The notes under the pieces were generated by a model, which was given only the letters and a program-made list of their open reading frames with translations, had not been told where the DNA came from and ran no database searches. The position numbers and the translations under genes are program-made. A stretch of DNA of 46,652 bases, taken from contig NZ_MWLN01000175.1 of the NCBI RefSeq assembly GCF_002198655.1, positions 10,801 through 57,452 of the forward strand. The letters run 5' to 3'. Shown piece after piece: positions 1 to 8,024 of this stretch. Source of the DNA: Kineosporia sp. A_224 (GTDB lineage: Bacteria; Actinomycetota; Actinomycetes; Actinomycetales; Kineosporiaceae). Position 1 is the first letter of the stretch. Each line of letters opens with the position of its first letter.

Positions 1-251
1 GCCGGCGCGCCCTCGACCCCGGGATCCGCTCCGGCGCGGGCCCGGTTGAGGGCGGCCTTCACGGCGTCCGGACCGGAGTCGTCGTCCGCGTCGTCGGTGC
101 CACCGGCGGTCCCGGTGCCTGCGGGTGCGGGCAGGCGGACGTCGTCCGGTGCGTCGTCCGCGGCCTGCTCGCGCGCCGACGGCTCGAGCGGCAGCCGGCC
201 CGACGGCGTCCCGTCGTCCTGCTCGTCGGGGCGGCGGCCGTCAGCGGACAC
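1..251 (-). CDS. dciA: DciA/DUF721 family replication protein, N-terminal part only
   Basis: A GTG at 249-251 opens a frame that runs off the left edge of the window. Its first 11 bases overlap the end of recF, which suggests translational coupling. The visible 83 residues are a hydrophilic, Asp/Pro-rich leader followed by [14 protein letters not shown] near the edge. That is the kind of Ala/Arg-rich helix found at the start of the DUF721 domain. In actinobacteria the gene after recF and before gyrB is normally this family, related to DciA, which helps load the replicative helicase. The diagnostic core lies outside the window, so the assignment rests on gene order plus this short motif. Confidence 0.7.
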   Translation of the reverse strand, partial: MSADGRRPDEQDDGTPSGRLPLEPSAREQAADDAPDDVRLPAPAGTGTAGGTDDADDDSGPDAVKAALNRARAGADPGVEGAP

Positions 252-1389
252 GGCGCACCTCGCCCGCCATGACGTCGACCCGCGCCCCCTCGAGCGCCTC
301 GGGGACGTCCTGCGGCACGGCCGCGGTGACGAGCACCTGCTCGGCGCCCGCGACGAGCTCGGCGAGCCGGTCGCGGCGGCCCACGTCGAGCTCGGCGAAC
401 ACGTCGTCGAGGATGAGCACCGGCTCGCCGTCGCCGTCCGACCCGATGTCGGCGCGGAGCAGCTCGTACGACGCCAGCCGCAGCGCGAGCGCCAGCGACC
501 ACGACTCGCCGTGCGAGGCGAACCCCTTCGCCGGGAACGGCCCGAGCGAGATGACGAGGTCGTCGCGGTGCGGGCCGACGAGGCTCACCCCGCGCTCCAG
601 CTCCTGGTTGCGCACCTTGGCCAGTGCCTCGAGCAGCCGGGCCTGGAGGAGCTCGCGGCCGGGGGCGTCCTCGGGGACGATGTCGTCGCCGAGCGACGAC
701 TTGTACGCCAGACCCGCCGCCCCCTGCCCCGCCGAGACCTGCTCGTACGCGGTCGCCATGAACGGGGCGATCGAGTGCACGAGCTTGAGCCGGCCGGCGA
801 GGATGTCGGCCCCGACGGTGGCGAGGTGGGTGTCCCAGACGTCGAGGGTGCGGACGTCGCCGTGGCCGGCCTTGATCGTGCGGCCGGCCGACTTGAGCAG
901 GGCGTTGCGCTGCCGGAGCACCCGGTCGAAGTCGGAGCGGACGCCGGCGTACCGCGGGGCGCGCGCGACGAGCAGGTCGTCGAGGAAGCGCCTACGGGTG
1001 TCGGGGTCGCCCTTGACGAGGGCGAGGTCCTCGGGGGCGAAGAGCACCGTCCGCAGCAGGCCGAGCACCTCGCGCGCCCGCGGCACGGGGGAGCGGTTGA
1101 TCCGGGCCCGGTTCGCCGCCCCCGGGACGATCTCGATCTCGACGAGGTTCGACCGGCCGCCGCGCTCGACCGCGGCCCGGACGACGGCCCGCTGGGCGCC
1201 GAGGCGCACGAGCGGGGCGTCGTTCGTCACCCGGTGGCTGCCGAGCGTCGCGACGTAGCCGACCGCCTCGACGAGGTTCGTCTTGCCCTGGCCGTTCGGA
1301 CCCACGAGTGCCGTCACGCCCCGCTCGAGCGGGAGCTCGGCGGTCGCGTAGGAGCGGAAGTCCCCGAGGGACAGGTGGGTCAGGTGCAC
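241..1389 (-). CDS. recF: RecF, DNA replication/repair gap-binding ATPase
   Basis: An SMC-like ABC ATPase that binds single-strand gaps and helps load RecA at stalled forks. The 382-residue product has family length. Walker A is GPNGQGKTN at residues 30-38. The signature region is [14 protein letters not shown] and the Walker B region is [14 protein letters not shown] near the C-terminus. The start is a GTG at 1387-1389 giving [14 protein letters not shown], the usual RecF N-terminus; no strong Shine-Dalgarno sequence is visible. It follows gnd after about 140 bases that contain an inverted repeat, and overlaps dciA by 11 bases. Confidence 0.96.
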   Translation of the reverse strand: MHLTHLSLGDFRSYATAELPLERGVTALVGPNGQGKTNLVEAVGYVATLGSHRVTNDAPLVRLGAQRAVVRAAVERGGRSNLVEIEIVPGAANRARINRSPVPRAREVLGLLRTVLFAPEDLALVKGDPDTRRRFLDDLLVARAPRYAGVRSDFDRVLRQRNALLKSAGRTIKAGHGDVRTLDVWDTHLATVGADILAGRLKLVHSIAPFMATAYEQVSAGQGAAGLAYKSSLGDDIVPEDAPGRELLQARLLEALAKVRNQELERGVSLVGPHRDDLVISLGPFPAKGFASHGESWSLALALRLASYELLRADIGSDGDGEPVLILDDVFAELDVGRRDRLAELVAGAEQVLVTAAVPQDVPEALEGARVDVMAGEVRRVR

Positions 1390-1457
1390 GTCAGGATGCC
1401 GTCCGGGCGCAGGCGGGATGGTCCTCGCATCCTGTCACGCACGCCTTCCGCGGGCTC

Positions 1458-1518
1458 GTCCTCTGGCGGGTTCTCGACGTCGAAACACGCTTTTGGGGTG
1501 CGTGACCCACCAGAGGAC
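1458..1518. repeat. Nested inverted repeat between gnd and recF
   Basis: An outer arm at 1458-1471 (GTCCTCTGGCGGGT) pairs with 1505-1518 (ACCCACCAGAGGAC) with one mismatch in 14. Inside it, CACGC at 1486-1490 pairs with GCGTG at 1500-1504. The element begins just downstream of the gnd stop codon and about 70 bases ahead of recF. It could be a transcription terminator or attenuator, or an operator for recF. It has no clear U-tract. Confidence 0.5.
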
Positions 1519-1529
1519 GGCGGGGAGCG

Positions 1530-2441
1530 TCAGGAGGTCGAACCCGCGCCCGAGGTCGGGCCGGCGGAGGTGACCGCGTGGCCGCCGAACTGGTTGCGCA
1601 GGGCGGCGACGGCCTTCATCGCGGGGGAGTCGTCCTGGCGCGAGGAGAACCGGGCGAACAGCGCCGCGGTGATGACCGGCATCGGGACCGAGTTGGCGAT
1701 CGCCTCCTCGACGGTCCAGCGGCCCTCGCCCGAGTCGTTGACGTAGCCGCGGATCTGGGCCAGGTCGGGGTCGTCCTCGAGGGCCTTGACGAGCAGGTCG
1801 AGGAGCCAGGAGCGGACGACGGTGCCCCGGGTCCACGCCTTGAAGCACCCGTGGACGTCGGTGACGATGTCCTTCGCCGCGAGCAGCTCGTAGCCCTCGG
1901 CGTACGCCTGCATGAGGCCGTACTCGATGCCGTTGTGGACCATCTTCGCGTAGTGGCCCGCGCCGACCGGGCCGGCGTGGACGAAGCCCTCCTCGCGGGG
2001 GCCCTCCGGGCGCAGCGCGTCGAAGACCGGCATCGCGCGCTCGACGTCCGCGGCGTCGCCGCCGACCATGAGGCCGTAGCCGTTCTCGAGGCCCCAGACC
2101 CCGCCGCTCACGCCGCAGTCGAGGTACTTGACGCCCTTCTCGGCGAGCAGCGTGGCGTTCACGGTGTCGTCGGTGAAGCGGGAGTTGCCGCCCTCGATGA
2201 CCATGTCGCCCTCGGAGAGCACCTCGGACAGGGCCTTGACGGTCGCCGTCGTCGGGTCACCCGACGGGACCATGATCCAGACGATCCGCGGCGCCGGCAG
2301 GGTCGCCACCATCGCCGCGAGCGACTCCGCGTCGCTGACGTCGGGGTTGCGGTCGTAGCCGGTGACCTCGATGCCGCCGTTGCGCAGGCGGCTGCGCATG
2401 TTGCCGCCCATCTTGCCGAGGCCGACGAGTCCGATGTGCAC
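1530..2441 (-). CDS. gnd: 6-phosphogluconate dehydrogenase, decarboxylating (short GndA type)
   Basis: Oxidises 6-phosphogluconate to ribulose 5-phosphate and CO2 with NAD(P)+ in the pentose phosphate pathway. The 303-residue protein is the short 6PGDH form. The Rossmann motif IGLVGLGKMGGNM lies at residues 3-15, then the substrate-site segment GVSGGVWGLENGYG and the catalytic-region sequence KMVHNGIEYG. I chose the GTG at 2439-2441 because GGGAG lies six bases upstream and the next residues match the family N-terminus; the longer frame adds a His-rich non-family leader. A metabolic gene between dnaN and recF is common in this group of actinobacteria. Confidence 0.94.
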   Translation of the reverse strand: MHIGLVGLGKMGGNMRSRLRNGGIEVTGYDRNPDVSDAESLAAMVATLPAPRIVWIMVPSGDPTTATVKALSEVLSEGDMVIEGGNSRFTDDTVNATLLAEKGVKYLDCGVSGGVWGLENGYGLMVGGDAADVERAMPVFDALRPEGPREEGFVHAGPVGAGHYAKMVHNGIEYGLMQAYAEGYELLAAKDIVTDVHGCFKAWTRGTVVRSWLLDLLVKALEDDPDLAQIRGYVNDSGEGRWTVEEAIANSVPMPVITAALFARFSSRQDDSPAMKAVAALRNQFGGHAVTSAGPTSGAGSTS

Positions 2442-2603
2442 GCTGTCTCCCGAGGTCCCGAGATGCCACTGGTGGGGGTGGTGGAGGTGATCGTTGGGCG
2501 CGACCACCTTGCCACTGCGGCCCGTGCCCGGCAGGTCGGCACGCCCGAGCGGGGAGTGCGTCGTCCGGCGGGCCGCCCCCGGCGGCGGTGGCGGGGAGAG
2601 CTG

Positions 2604-2631
2604 GAACAGGTGTTCCGCGAACGGTCGTTCG
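2604..2631. promoter_or_regulatory. Two tandem GAAC-N4-GTTC sites (candidate LexA/SOS boxes)
   Basis: GAACAGGTGTTC at 2604-2615 and GAACGGTCGTTC at 2619-2630 lie 15 bases apart in the dnaN-gnd spacer, about 160 bases ahead of the gnd start. Gram-positive and actinobacterial LexA boxes have a GAAC-N4-GTTC core. The first site fits the purine/pyrimidine preference of the spacer; the second fits it partly. If functional they would control gnd-recF transcription. No promoter was recognised with confidence. Confidence 0.45.
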
Positions 2632-2664
2632 CTCGCGGTGGTGCTCGTGCGGTGACTCGGCCGG

Positions 2665-3795
2665 TCAGCCGGCGAGGCGGACCGGCATGATCAGGTACCG
2701 GTAGGTCTCGTCGTCGTCGCCCTCGGCCTCGGCCTGGCCGGAGATGACGGCCGGCTTCTGCGCCTGGGTGAACGACAGCCGGGCGAACGGCGTGGTGAGC
2801 GCGCCGAGCCCGTCGAGCAGGAACTGCGGGTTGAAGGCGATCGAGATCTCCTCGCCGGTGAGCGTGCACTCGACGGCCTCGGAGGCCTGCGCGTCCTCGC
2901 CCTGGCCGGCCTCGAGCGTCACGACGCCGTCGGTGAAGCCGAGCCGGACCGGGGTGTTCCGCTCGGCGACGAGCGCGACGCGGCGGACGGCCTCGATGAG
3001 CGCGTGGGTGTCGACGACCGCGTGCGTCGGGGACTCGGCGGGGAACAGCGAACGGACCTTCGGGTACTCGCCGTCCACGAGCAGCGACGTCGTCCGCCGG
3101 CCCGCGGCCTCGAAACCGATGAGCTCGGTGCTGCCGCCGGTCGAGAGCGCGAGGTTGACGTCGCCCGCGGCGCCGAGCGCCTTGGAGACCTCGGAGAGGG
3201 TGCGGGCCCGGACCAGCGCGACGGTGCTGACGCCCGGGGTGGACGGCCGCCACGGCAGCGTGCGCATCGCGAGCCGGTACCGGTCGGTCGCGAGCAGCGT
3301 GACGACGTCGCCCTCGATCTCCATCCGGACGCCGGTGAGGATCGGGAGCGTCTCGTCGCGGCTCGCGGCGATCGTCACCTGGGCGACGGCGTGGGTGAAG
3401 ACGTCCCCCGCGATGGCGCCGGTGCCCTCGGGCATCGCCGGCAGCGTCGGGTACTCGTCCACCGGCATCGTCAGGAGCGTGAACCGGCTCGCGCCGCACG
3501 TGAGCGAGACCCGGGAGCCGTCGGTCGAGACGTCGACCGGCTTGCCGGGCAGCGAGCGGGAGATGTCGGCGAGGAGCTTGCCGCTCACGAGCACGGTGCC
3601 GCCGTCGGAGACCTCGGCCGGGACCTCGACCCGGGCGGAGACCTCGTAGTCGAAGCTCGAGAGCCGCAGCACGCCCTCGGGGTCGGCCTCGAGGAGCAGG
3701 CCGGCGAGCACGGGGACCGGCGGCCGGCTCGGCAGCGCACGCGCCGCCCAGGTCACCGCGTCCGCCAGGACGTCTCGTTCCACCCGGAACTTCAC
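2665..3795 (-). CDS. dnaN: DNA polymerase III sliding clamp, beta subunit
   Basis: The processivity clamp that tethers DNA polymerase III to DNA. The 376-residue product has family length. It starts VKFRVERDVLADAVTWAARAL and has the three-domain clamp pattern with GGTVLVSGKLLADISRSLP early on and YLIMPVRL at the C-terminal end, the usual clamp terminus. The start is the GTG at 3793-3795; upstream sequence in the same frame is Arg/Pro-rich and not clamp-like. It is the first gene on the left side of oriC, transcribed in the same direction as dnaA. Confidence 0.97.
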   Translation of the reverse strand: MKFRVERDVLADAVTWAARALPSRPPVPVLAGLLLEADPEGVLRLSSFDYEVSARVEVPAEVSDGGTVLVSGKLLADISRSLPGKPVDVSTDGSRVSLTCGASRFTLLTMPVDEYPTLPAMPEGTGAIAGDVFTHAVAQVTIAASRDETLPILTGVRMEIEGDVVTLLATDRYRLAMRTLPWRPSTPGVSTVALVRARTLSEVSKALGAAGDVNLALSTGGSTELIGFEAAGRRTTSLLVDGEYPKVRSLFPAESPTHAVVDTHALIEAVRRVALVAERNTPVRLGFTDGVVTLEAGQGEDAQASEAVECTLTGEEISIAFNPQFLLDGLGALTTPFARLSFTQAQKPAVISGQAEAEGDDDETYRYLIMPVRLAG

Positions 3796-4085
3796 GCCGA
3801 ACCCGCCTCTCGTCCGTACCCGGTCACTGCTGCCGCCGCGTCTGTGCCGACGGAGGTCCCACGTGCGGTGGGGCCTCGTGGTTCCCGATGACGGACCGCG
3901 GGGAAGGACCGGGGTGGTCCGGGTGCGACCTCGCCGGCACCTGGGGGCACCGGCAGTCGGCGGTCGGGGTCGAACGGTGTGCATCGACGCGGATGCAGGG
4001 CACGACAGTACGCGAGTCCGGGGGTGGGCGTGAACCGGACGACGGACCTGGTCCGCGGGGTGCCCGGGGGTCGTGACCGGGAGGT

Positions 4086-4097
4086 GAACGAGGGTTC
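4086..4097. promoter_or_regulatory. GAAC-N4-GTTC site (candidate SOS box) upstream of dnaN
   Basis: GAACGAGGGTTC lies about 290 bases ahead of the dnaN start, on the dnaN side of oriC. It matches the GAAC-N4-GTTC core of actinobacterial LexA boxes, but the spacer does not fit the fuller consensus. It belongs to a group of four such sites in this part of the window. Confidence 0.3.
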
Positions 4098-4192
4098 GCT
4101 CCGGGCCCGGTCCGGGCCTGCTCGGGAGGGATCGGGGAACTGTGGGTGGATGTCGAGAGAGGAATTGACTCTTCAGGGTTTGTCATAGCGCC

Positions 4193-4219
4193 TGTGGATC
4201 CTGTGGAGAACGGTCGTTC
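4193..4219. promoter_or_regulatory. DnaA-like boxes adjoining a GAAC-N4-GTTC site
   Basis: TGTGGATCC (4193-4201) and TGTGGAGAA (4202-4210) are back-to-back reverse-strand DnaA boxes with two and one mismatches. The second overlaps GAACGGTCGTTC (4208-4219), the same 12-mer that occurs at 2619-2630. The overlap would let a LexA-type repressor compete with DnaA, if both bind. Confidence 0.4.
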
Positions 4220-4379
4220 GCGCAGGTCGCGTCGTGAGTGGCCTGTCGACGGACTGAGGACGACGAGGGGTCGAACGGGGGACGTCCCGTGGACGACGCC
4301 GGCCCGTTCACAGACCCCGGTTCTTGTCATGCACTTTGACCATGGCGCCGGTCCACAGGTGGGACGTGGATGTCCACCG

Positions 4380-4399
4380 ATATCCACAGGTTGTCCACC
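4380..4399 (+). promoter_or_regulatory. Two DnaA boxes
   Basis: ATATCCACA (4380-4388) and TTGTCCACC (4391-4399) each differ by one base from the actinobacterial consensus TTRTCCACA and lie in the same orientation two bases apart. Confidence 0.65.
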
Positions 4400-4469
4400 G
4401 GCCTGTGGGTTGTGCGGCTGCAACGATTACCGTCCGGCAGTTATCCGTCGGTGATGTGGGCATCGCGCT

Positions 4470-4490
4470 GTGTCCACAGAGTTGTCCCCA
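4470..4490 (+). promoter_or_regulatory. Two DnaA boxes
   Basis: GTGTCCACA (4470-4478) and TTGTCCCCA (4482-4490) each have one mismatch to TTGTCCACA and share orientation. Confidence 0.55.
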
Positions 4491-4534
4491 CGCTGTGTAC
4501 GAAACCGGGCACTTGACGTGCGACGTGTACTGAA

Positions 4535-4590
4535 AGTGGTTTGCAGACCACTCAGAGATATGTTCTTGTGCACAAATATCCGAGATGTCC
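4535..4590. other. Candidate DNA unwinding element with small inverted repeat
   Basis: This is among the most AT-rich runs in the origin. It holds the inverted repeat AGTGGT-TTGCAG-ACCACT (4535-4552) and a palindromic DnaA-like box TTGTGCACA (4566-4574). Unwinding elements are usually AT-rich and flanked by DnaA boxes, as here. The assignment is by composition only. Confidence 0.4.
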
Positions 4591-4629
4591 GTATGCACTC
4601 GTGACTGTCATCGTGGGCCGTGTGCACCC

Positions 4630-4645
4630 TGTGGACTGTGGACAA
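4630..4645 (-). promoter_or_regulatory. DnaA boxes, one perfect
   Basis: TGTGGACAA at 4637-4645 is a perfect reverse-strand TTGTCCACA. It overlaps a weaker TGTGGACTG at 4630-4638. Confidence 0.75.
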
Positions 4646-4731
4646 ACCCTGGGGACAGTCGCCGTCCGTCGTCCTGGCCTGCACTTCGTCCGATTTCGCC
4701 GACTCGCGTCGTCTCTCCGGATGACGTCGAG

Positions 4732-4767
4732 TTACCCACACGCCCTGTGGACAAAGCCTGTGGACGA
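4732..4767. promoter_or_regulatory. Cluster of three DnaA boxes near the dnaA end
   Basis: TTACCCACA (4732-4740, one mismatch), TGTGGACAA (4746-4754, perfect, reverse strand) and TGTGGACGA (4759-4767, one mismatch, reverse strand) lie at near-helical spacing. Confidence 0.75.
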
Positions 4768-4919
4768 CGTGACTGGAGTGCTCAGGAGGGGCGGTCGGTG
4801 CACACGTGGGACGGCCCGTGCAGCGCGCAGCACCGTCCCGGCGGCCCGGGAGAGGGCGCCGGCGGGTGCTGGCGGGGTGCTGGCGGGTGCGGGCGGACGA
4901 ACCGGGGAGCGACGAGGGC

Positions 4920-6563
4920 TCAGCCGCGCGACGTCTGCTTGATGCGGTTCGTGAGCTCGGTGACCTGGTTGTAGATCGAGCGCCGCTCGGCCATCAGGTG
5001 CCGGATCTTGCGGTCGGCGTGGATCACCGTGGTGTGGTCGCGGCCGCCGAACTGCTGACCGATCTTCGGCAGCGACAGGTCGGTCAGCTCCCGGCACAGG
5101 TACATGGCGATCTGACGGGCGTTGACGAGGACCCTGGACCGGGAGGACCCGCAGAGGTCCTCCATCGTCAGCCCGAAGTAGGCCGACGTCTGGGCCATGA
5201 TCGTCGCGGCCGTGATCTCCGGGGTGTCGTCCGCCGGGATGAGGTCCTTGAGGACGATCTCGGCGAGCGACAGGTCGACCTGCTGCCGGTTGAGGCTGGC
5301 GAACGCCGTGACGCGGATGAGCGCGCCCTCGAGCTCGCGGATGTTCGTGGAGATCTTCGAGCCGATGTACTCGAGGACGTCGTCGCGCACCTGGAGCCGC
5401 TCGCCGATGGCCTTCTTGCGGAGGATGGCGATCCGGGTCTCGAGGTCGGGCGGCTGGACGTCGGTGATGAGACCCCACTCGAACCGGCTGCGCATCCGCT
5501 CCTCGAAGCCGGACAGCAGCTTGGGCGGCAGGTCGGACGTGATGACGACCTGCTTGTTCGCGTTGTGGAGCGTGTTGAAGGTGTGGAAGAACTCCTCCTG
5601 GGTCTGGACCTTGCCCTGGAGGAACTGGATGTCGTCGATGAGGAGCACGTCGACGTCGCGGTACCGGCGCTGGAACGAGCTCGCCTTGTCGTCGCGGATG
5701 CTGTTGATGAAGTCGTTGGTGAACTCCTCGGAGTTCACGTACCGCACCCGGACCCCCGGGTAGAGGCTGTGCGCGTAGTGGCCGATCGCGTGGAGCAGGT
5801 GGGTCTTGCCCAGCCCTGACTCGCCGTAGACGAAGAGCGGGTTGTACGCCTTGGCCGGGGCCTCGGCGACCGCGACAGCCGCGGCGTGCGCGAAGCGGTT
5901 GCTCGCACCGGGGACGAAGTTCTCGAACGTGTACTTCGGGTTCAGCCGCGCCGGCTCGGAGGCCTGCCGCGGGTTCGAGGAGCGACCGGTGCCGGGCCGG
6001 GCGAGCTCGCCCGGCTCCAGCTCGGGGTGGGCGAGCTCGGGGTAGGCGAACGTCGGCTCGTCGCGGTGGACCGGGGCGACCCCGGCCGGCGCCGTATAGC
6101 CGTTCGACGTGCTCGTCCCGTTCGTGCCCTCGTAGGAGCGGACGTCGATGACGCCGTCGATGCCGTAGCTGCGGCTCGGGCCGAGCCGGCCGGTGTCGTC
6201 GAGGTCGTCGGTGCCGCGGGCGGTGGCCAGACCGCCGGTCGAGGGGCCGCCGTCCGGCCCGCTCGTCGCCGGGTTCGAGGTCTCCGCGGGGCCTGCGGCC
6301 AGGCTCGGGTCGACGGTGACCGCGAGCCGGACGGGCCGGCCGAGCTCGGCGGAGAGCGCGTCGGTGATCGTCTCGCGCATGCGCTGCTCGAGCAGGCCCT
6401 TGGTCAGCTCGTTCGGGGCGGCCAGGAGCGCCGTGCCGTCGAGGAGGCCGACCGGGCGGGTGAGGCGGACGAACGCCCGCTGCTGCGGCGTCACCCCGGC
6501 GGCGTCGAGGGCCTCGAGCGCACGGAGCCAGATCACCGGGAAGTCTTCCGGGGACGTCGTCAC
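4920..6563 (-). CDS. dnaA: Chromosomal replication initiator DnaA
   Basis: AAA+ ATPase that binds DnaA boxes and opens oriC. The 547 residues follow the family plan. Domain I covers about 1-90. A low-complexity Gly/Pro/acidic domain II linker runs to about 205. Domain III has Walker [10 protein letters not shown] near residue 250 and the Walker B sequence [10 protein letters not shown]. The C-terminal domain IV carries the DNA-binding signature [15 protein letters not shown]. The start is the GTG at 6561-6563, giving [17 protein letters not shown] perfect DnaA box 50 bases upstream suggests autoregulation. It is divergent from rpmH. Confidence 0.98.
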   Translation of the reverse strand: MTTSPEDFPVIWLRALEALDAAGVTPQQRAFVRLTRPVGLLDGTALLAAPNELTKGLLEQRMRETITDALSAELGRPVRLAVTVDPSLAAGPAETSNPATSGPDGGPSTGGLATARGTDDLDDTGRLGPSRSYGIDGVIDVRSYEGTNGTSTSNGYTAPAGVAPVHRDEPTFAYPELAHPELEPGELARPGTGRSSNPRQASEPARLNPKYTFENFVPGASNRFAHAAAVAVAEAPAKAYNPLFVYGESGLGKTHLLHAIGHYAHSLYPGVRVRYVNSEEFTNDFINSIRDDKASSFQRRYRDVDVLLIDDIQFLQGKVQTQEEFFHTFNTLHNANKQVVITSDLPPKLLSGFEERMRSRFEWGLITDVQPPDLETRIAILRKKAIGERLQVRDDVLEYIGSKISTNIRELEGALIRVTAFASLNRQQVDLSLAEIVLKDLIPADDTPEITAATIMAQTSAYFGLTMEDLCGSSRSRVLVNARQIAMYLCRELTDLSLPKIGQQFGGRDHTTVIHADRKIRHLMAERRSIYNQVTELTNRIKQTSRG

Positions 6564-6614
6564 CGCTGAACACCTGCCTCTTGCGTCACGAACGGGTCCT
6601 CTCGGTCCACACAG

Positions 6615-6623
6615 TTGTCCACA
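6615..6623 (+). promoter_or_regulatory. DnaA box upstream of dnaA
   Basis: A perfect TTGTCCACA lies 52 bases ahead of the dnaA start codon, outside the main oriC spacer. This position suits autorepression of dnaA, a common arrangement. Confidence 0.7.
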
Positions 6624-6914
6624 TCCTGTGTACGAGAGCCGTCGTGCCAGGCCTCAAGGGCGGTCCGGCGACGCTCTCCGACGGGAAATACCGTGTGGAT
6701 CGGTCGCCAGTCCCCGTGTGTGCGGCCTTCGTGCACCTCACCGATGATGTCTATCGGCGTGTCGCACGCTCCCGAGACCAGCACCACAGGACCATAGCCT
6801 GTTGGCCTTGCTTCCGTGACCCGGACAGGGATCCTACTCTGCGTGGTGTAGAGGCTACGCACAGTTCACAACGTTGCTCGTGCATTGCCCGCGCACGGCC
6901 CGTCGGCGCTCAGT

Positions 6915-6944
6915 TTGACCCTGTGCTGCGCCGCGCCGTACCGT
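6915..6944 (+). promoter_or_regulatory. Putative housekeeping promoter for rpmH-rnpA
   Basis: TTGACC (6915-6920) and TACCGT (6939-6944) are separated by 18 bases and match actinobacterial housekeeping -35/-10 patterns. They imply a long leader of about 140 bases before rpmH. The rest of the 527-base dnaA-rpmH spacer shows only the DnaA box noted separately. Confidence 0.5.
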
Positions 6945-7090
6945 GTTGAGGCTTGACAGCGACAGGTGACCGCTGCCCGGAGACGGGTCCGCGATCCTGT
7001 CTTCCCCCGATGTTCCCGAGGCAGCTGTTCTGCCCTTCCGGCAGACGATCCGGCGCCCGGGCCCGTACGCAACGACTGTGGAGTACTCAG

Positions 7091-7228
7091 GTGAGCAAGC
7101 GGACGTTCCAGCCGAACAACCGGCGTCGGGCGAAGACCCACGGCTTCCGGCTGCGCATGCGCACCCGTGCGGGTCGCGCCATCCTGGCCGCGCGTCGGCG
7201 CAAGGGCCGCGACGAGCTCTCCGCCTGA
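7091..7228 (+). CDS. rpmH: 50S ribosomal protein L34
   Basis: The 45-residue very basic protein [18 protein letters not shown] with [18 protein letters not shown] is a textbook L34, a component of the large ribosomal subunit. The GTG at 7091 is chosen because the family starts with this SKRTFQPN segment; an in-frame start farther upstream would add a leader absent from L34. It is followed 23 bases later by rnpA, the near-universal rpmH-rnpA pair. Confidence 0.98.
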   Translation: MSKRTFQPNNRRRAKTHGFRLRMRTRAGRAILAARRRKGRDELSA

Positions 7229-7251
7229 CGCGGACGGGCCGGCAGACGCCC

Positions 7252-7629
7252 GTGCTGCCCGCGCCGCACCGGATGCGAGCCGGCACCGAGTTCGAGGCCG
7301 CCGTCCGTCGCGGGCGGCGGGCCGGGAGCCCGCGCGTCGTCGTCCACACCACGACCTCGGCCGTCCCTGACGGTCCGCGGGTCGGCTTCGTCGTGTCCAA
7401 GGCCGTCGGCGGCTCCGTCGTCCGGCACCGGGTGGCCCGTCGTCTGCGCGAGACGGTCCGCCCGCACCTCTCGTCGATCCCTGCGGACCGGCTCGTGGTG
7501 CTGCGGGCCCAACCGGCCTCGGCCACGGCGTCGTTCGCCGAGCTCGAGGCCGACGTCGCACGGCTCCTGGGCCGACTGGGCGTCGTCCGGGCCGCTGCAC
7601 CGGACCGGGCAGCGGGTGGTGCGTCGTGA
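7252..7629 (+). CDS. rnpA: Ribonuclease P protein component
   Basis: Protein subunit that assists the RNase P ribozyme in maturing tRNA 5-prime ends. The 125-residue product begins [21 protein letters not shown], the usual actinobacterial start, and contains the RNA-binding segment [12 protein letters not shown], the lineage form of the RNR motif. The GTG at 7252 is chosen by homology of this start; the upstream in-frame sequence overlaps rpmH in another frame. The stop overlaps the yidD start by four bases (GTGA), indicating coupling. Confidence 0.95.
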   Translation: MLPAPHRMRAGTEFEAAVRRGRRAGSPRVVVHTTTSAVPDGPRVGFVVSKAVGGSVVRHRVARRLRETVRPHLSSIPADRLVVLRAQPASATASFAELEADVARLLGRLGVVRAAAPDRAAGGAS

Positions 7630-8012
7630 GCGGCACGGCCGAGCGCCCGTCTGATGGCAAGGCTCAGGCCTTGCGGCGTGTCCTCCGGCTCGCCTGCCGC
7701 TTCGTCGTCGGGCTGCCCGCCCTGCTGCTGCGCGGGCTCTTCCGGTTGTGGCAGCTGCTCGTCTCCCCGACGTACGGCGACGTCTGCCGCTTCTACCCGT
7801 CGTGCTCCGCGTACGGCGTCGAGGCGGTCCGCACCCACGGGGCCCTCAAGGGTGGTTGGCTGGCGCTGCGCCGCATCGGCCGCTGCCACCCGTGGAACCC
7901 CGGCGGCGTCGACCCCGTTCCTCCTGCCGGCGGCCGTCGCGGCGCTGCGCACCTGTGCGCGTCGTCCGACGGCGCCCCCGACATCGGACTGTCGTCCCGA
8001 CAGGCCACGTGA
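7626..8012 (+). CDS. yidD: YidD-type membrane protein insertion efficiency factor
   Basis: Small membrane-associated protein that aids YidC-dependent insertion. The DUF37 signature is clear: [20 protein letters not shown], then [20 protein letters not shown] and DPVP. It is 128 residues with a basic N-terminus and an Ala/Gly-rich tail of about 30 residues beyond the usual end. It starts at a GTG overlapping the rnpA stop and lies 12 bases ahead of yidC. Confidence 0.95.
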   Translation: MSGTAERPSDGKAQALRRVLRLACRFVVGLPALLLRGLFRLWQLLVSPTYGDVCRFYPSCSAYGVEAVRTHGALKGGWLALRRIGRCHPWNPGGVDPVPPAGGRRGAAHLCASSDGAPDIGLSSRQAT

Positions 8013-8024
8013 CCCGAGGACACC

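Larger units (their letters stand above)
3796..4919. other. oriC: oriC: dnaA-dnaN spacer with multiple DnaA boxes
   Basis: About 1.1 kb without a credible gene, lying between dnaN and dnaA, where actinobacterial origins sit. It contains two perfect TTGTCCACA boxes (reverse strand) and about eight with one mismatch, concentrated at 4193-4490 and 4566-4767. A relatively AT-rich stretch around 4535-4590 is the best candidate unwinding region. The dnaN-proximal part (3796-4190) contains no box I would trust. The dnaA-proximal end (4840-4919) carries short GCTGGCGGGT-type direct repeats. Confidence 0.92.
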
